Shown piece by piece: positions 62,072-64,000 of a stretch of DNA of 64,000 nt (position 1 is the stretch's first letter; the number at the start of each line of letters is the position of its first letter). The translations under genes and the position numbers were made by a program. Source of the stretch: Gemmatimonadota bacterium (GTDB lineage Bacteria; Gemmatimonadota; Gemmatimonadetes; Gemmatimonadales; Gemmatimonadaceae); contig JADJNZ010000011.1 in assembly GCA_016714015.1 (NCBI GenBank), positions 62,001-126,000 on the forward strand, in the 5' to 3' direction. The notes below the pieces were generated by a model. The model did not search any database. It was not told where the DNA came from and saw only the letters and a program-made list of their open reading frames with translations.

Positions 62072-64000
62072 TCAGGGCACCCGGTACTCCCGCTCCAGCA
62101 TCGCCCGCTGCTCCGCCTCGGTGAACGGCGCCACCTTCCGCTGTCGCGCCACGAAGAGGGCCGCCTGATCGGCATAGTGCCGACTCCGGGGACGCCCGAG
62201 CGCGTTCCCGAACGGCTGGATGCTCTCCGCCCGGAGCGTCCCATCCGCCGCCCACTCCACGAGCATCACGAACGAGTCCCCGGTCGTCGCCTCCCGACGC
62301 CCGTCACGCTGCCGCGTGGAGTACACCGCGCGCAACACGTCGCCGCCGCCATTCCCGAGCGCCAGATCCAGCGTCCCTCGTCGCAGTCGCACGTACTCGC
62401 TCAGCGGCACGTCCAGCCGACCGAACGTCCGCTCCAGTTCCTTCGCACCGCGCCGCACCGACTCCTCGGCAGGCGGAGCGGGATAGTGCCCGTACTTCGC
62501 CCGCAGCCAGTCGAGCGCGATAACGGTGCCCATCGCGGAGGCCGGGCGGTCGTCCCCGAGCGCACCGTCCCATCCCGCGAGCAGCCGCACGGCCCGCGCC
62601 GCCCGCGCATCGCCCGTGGTGTCCATCGCCAGCGCGGCCCGCAGCCGCGTCCCCATCCAGGACTGCATCGAGTAGGTCGCATCGTACTTCACGCGCAGCA
62701 GCGAGTCGCGCGTGATCCGTGGCATCGCCGAGAGGAGCTCCAATCCGCGCACCGCCCGATTCGTCATCTGCGGCTCGATCCCCATCCACGCCGGATAGTC
62801 CGCGCGCCGCAGGTCGCTCGCCGCATCCGTCGCCCGGAACGGCGTGTTGTTCGCGTTCATCAGGAACCCGCTCGCCGGGTCGATCACCTGCGGGATGGAA
62901 TCGAACGGGACGTACCCATCCCACGCTGTCGCGCTCGTGTCCCCGGGCACGATCCCAGACCAGTCGAACCCCGCGCGCCGCCGCGGGAAGAGCGCGTTGT
63001 ACACGTAGGCGATGTGCCCCGCCGCATCCGCGTACACGAAGTTCGTCGCCGGCACCGACTGGAGCGCCAGCGCCGCGCGCCACTCGGTGAGGTCGCGCGC
63101 CTTCGTGAGGCGATAGTACTCCATCACCTGCCGCGCGTCGCCCATCCCCGCGTACTTCACCGCGATGTAGCCGCGCTTGGTCCTGAGCACCGGCCCGATC
63201 CCGCTCCGGTACACCACGCGCTTCACCGGGACCGTCACGCCGGCCACGCGTACGCGCAGCTTCACCTCCTCGCGCACGAGCGGCTTCCACTCGCCGTCCA
63301 TGCGATACCACTGCGCACCGGCCGAGTCCTTCACCGTGAGCTGGTAGAGGTCGACCAGGTCCGGCATGTTCACCGTGTTCGTCCAGCCGAGGGTCCGGTT
63401 GTGCCCGAGGAGCGGCACCGGCGACCCGGCGAAGAGCGCTCCCGCGAAGTCCCATCCTTCCTCGCTGTGCACCGACGCCTCGTACCACGCGAGCGGTCCC
63501 GTCCACGGCTGGTGCGAGTTGGAGAAGAGCCGCGTCACCCCGTCGCCGCTCCGCGACGGCGCCACCACGAAGCCATTCGAACCGCGCTCCTCCGGCGGCG
63601 GGGCGGGGAACGGGGAATCCTCGATCAGCGCCCCCAGCACCGCATCCAGCCCGTAGAAGAGCGGCGACGTGAGCACGAATCCCGTCACGATGTCCTGCGG
63701 CGTGATCGGGAAGAGCCGCCGCGTGATCGGCAGCAGGTCGTCCGGATGCGCCGCGGCGTACGCGTTCAATCCGTCCGTGTAGCCGATGAGGATCGCCTTC
63801 GTCGCGGCGTCGAGGTCCGAGTCGTAGCGGGTCTCCGCCGTGCGACGCGCGTCAAGGAAGGCGAGCAGGAAGTCCGAGGGTGCCCCCGCCTTCCCGTACG
63901 CGCGCCCCGCCGCCCCGCGCGTCGCGAGGAAGATCCGCTCGATGTTCTCGAAATCGTCCTCCGCGTGGGCCCACGCCAGCCCGTAGGCCGCGTCGCGGTC
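62072..64000 (-). CDS. Penicillin/AHL acylase-family Ntn hydrolase (N-terminus cut)
   Basis: 642 residues visible; the frame stays open through the right edge, so the N-terminus is missing. The region near the edge (AAYGLAWAHAEDDFENIERI) is the conserved alpha-chain opening. The autoprocessing site with nucleophile Ser is EERGSNGFVVAPSRSGDG; FSNSHQP and the Asn in HNRTLGWTNT complete the active-site pattern. Members cleave acyl amides such as AHL signals or beta-lactams after self-cleavage in the periplasm. It resembles the PvdQ/QuiP branch by its GSN site. Substrate cannot be told from sequence. Confidence 0.88.
   Translation of the reverse strand, partial: DRDAAYGLAWAHAEDDFENIERIFLATRGAAGRAYGKAGAPSDFLLAFLDARRTAETRYDSDLDAATKAILIGYTDGLNAYAAAHPDDLLPITRRLFPITPQDIVTGFVLTSPLFYGLDAVLGALIEDSPFPAPPPEERGSNGFVVAPSRSGDGVTRLFSNSHQPWTGPLAWYEASVHSEEGWDFAGALFAGSPVPLLGHNRTLGWTNTVNMPDLVDLYQLTVKDSAGAQWYRMDGEWKPLVREEVKLRVRVAGVTVPVKRVVYRSGIGPVLRTKRGYIAVKYAGMGDARQVMEYYRLTKARDLTEWRAALALQSVPATNFVYADAAGHIAYVYNALFPRRRAGFDWSGIVPGDTSATAWDGYVPFDSIPQVIDPASGFLMNANNTPFRATDAASDLRRADYPAWMGIEPQMTNRAVRGLELLSAMPRITRDSLLRVKYDATYSMQSWMGTRLRAALAMDTTGDARAARAVRLLAGWDGALGDDRPASAMGTVIALDWLRAKYGHYPAPPAEESVRRGAKELERTFGRLDVPLSEYVRLRRGTLDLALGNGGGDVLRAVYSTRQRDGRREATTGDSFVMLVEWAADGTLRAESIQPFGNALGRPRSRHYADQAALFVARQRKVAPFTEAEQRAMLEREYRVP

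Overview
The window is one very GC-rich (roughly 70% by eye), densely coding stretch that is mostly a single flagellar and chemotaxis locus. High GC, FliW beside FlgL, CheZ together with CheD, many PAS kinases and no IS elements, tRNAs or CRISPR fit a free-living motile bacterium. I would guess Gemmatimonadota, but nothing here proves the phylum.

Left arm, minus strand (1-21583). Reading 5' to 3' (right to left): an NtrC/FlbD-type sigma-54 activator, then flgB-flgC-unknown-fliE-fliF-fliG-fliH, fliI-fliJ-motE-fliK-flgD-flgE, fliL-fliMN-fliOP-fliQ-fliR-flhB, flhA, and an NTPase-like gene cut by the left edge. It encodes the MS ring, switch, type III export gate, ATPase complex, proximal rod and hook. 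Several parts are rebuilt: FliM and FliN are one protein, FliO and FliP are one protein, FliK carries an embedded M15 (CwlK/Ply500-type) peptidase domain with all four catalytic residues, FlgB and FlgD are minimal, and the gene in the flhF position has a P-loop without its lysine.

Middle, plus strand (21735-35481): flgL-fliW, fliC, fliD, fliS-fliT-like, flgM, cheY-cheZ-cheA, cheW-cheR-cheD-cheB and a PrcB-like lipoprotein. These are the late filament, chaperone, anti-sigma and chemotaxis genes.

Regulation can be read from the DNA. Four promoter gaps on the minus arm (flgB, fliI, fliL, flhA) each hold a -24/-12 sigma-54-type element and, 124-154 bp upstream of the predicted start, an exact palindrome CGGCA-N5-TGCCG, usually with a weaker second copy 17-24 bp away. 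The activator gene lies next to one of them. On the plus strand flgL, fliC, flgM, a REC-EAL gene and an MCP gene (fliS and cheW more weakly) have FliA/sigma-28 promoters of the form TCAAGTsn-N11-GnCGAyAC. Together this is a two-tier hierarchy: sigma-54 plus activator for body and hook, sigma-28/FlgM for filament, taxis and c-di-GMP output.

Sensory block (35483-55155): six PAS-containing histidine kinases, five with a terminal receiver and one BvgS-like with a terminal HPt, plus a REC-EAL phosphodiesterase overlapping the BvgS-like kinase (RocS/RocR or VieS/VieA-like), one MCP and one PilZ protein.

Right end (55186-64000): ordinary metabolism: a rhomboid protease, a small unknown protein, an aminotransferase-omega-amidase pair, a divergent pair of glycoside-hydrolase-like proteins, a PfkB sugar kinase and an Ntn-type acylase cut by the right edge.
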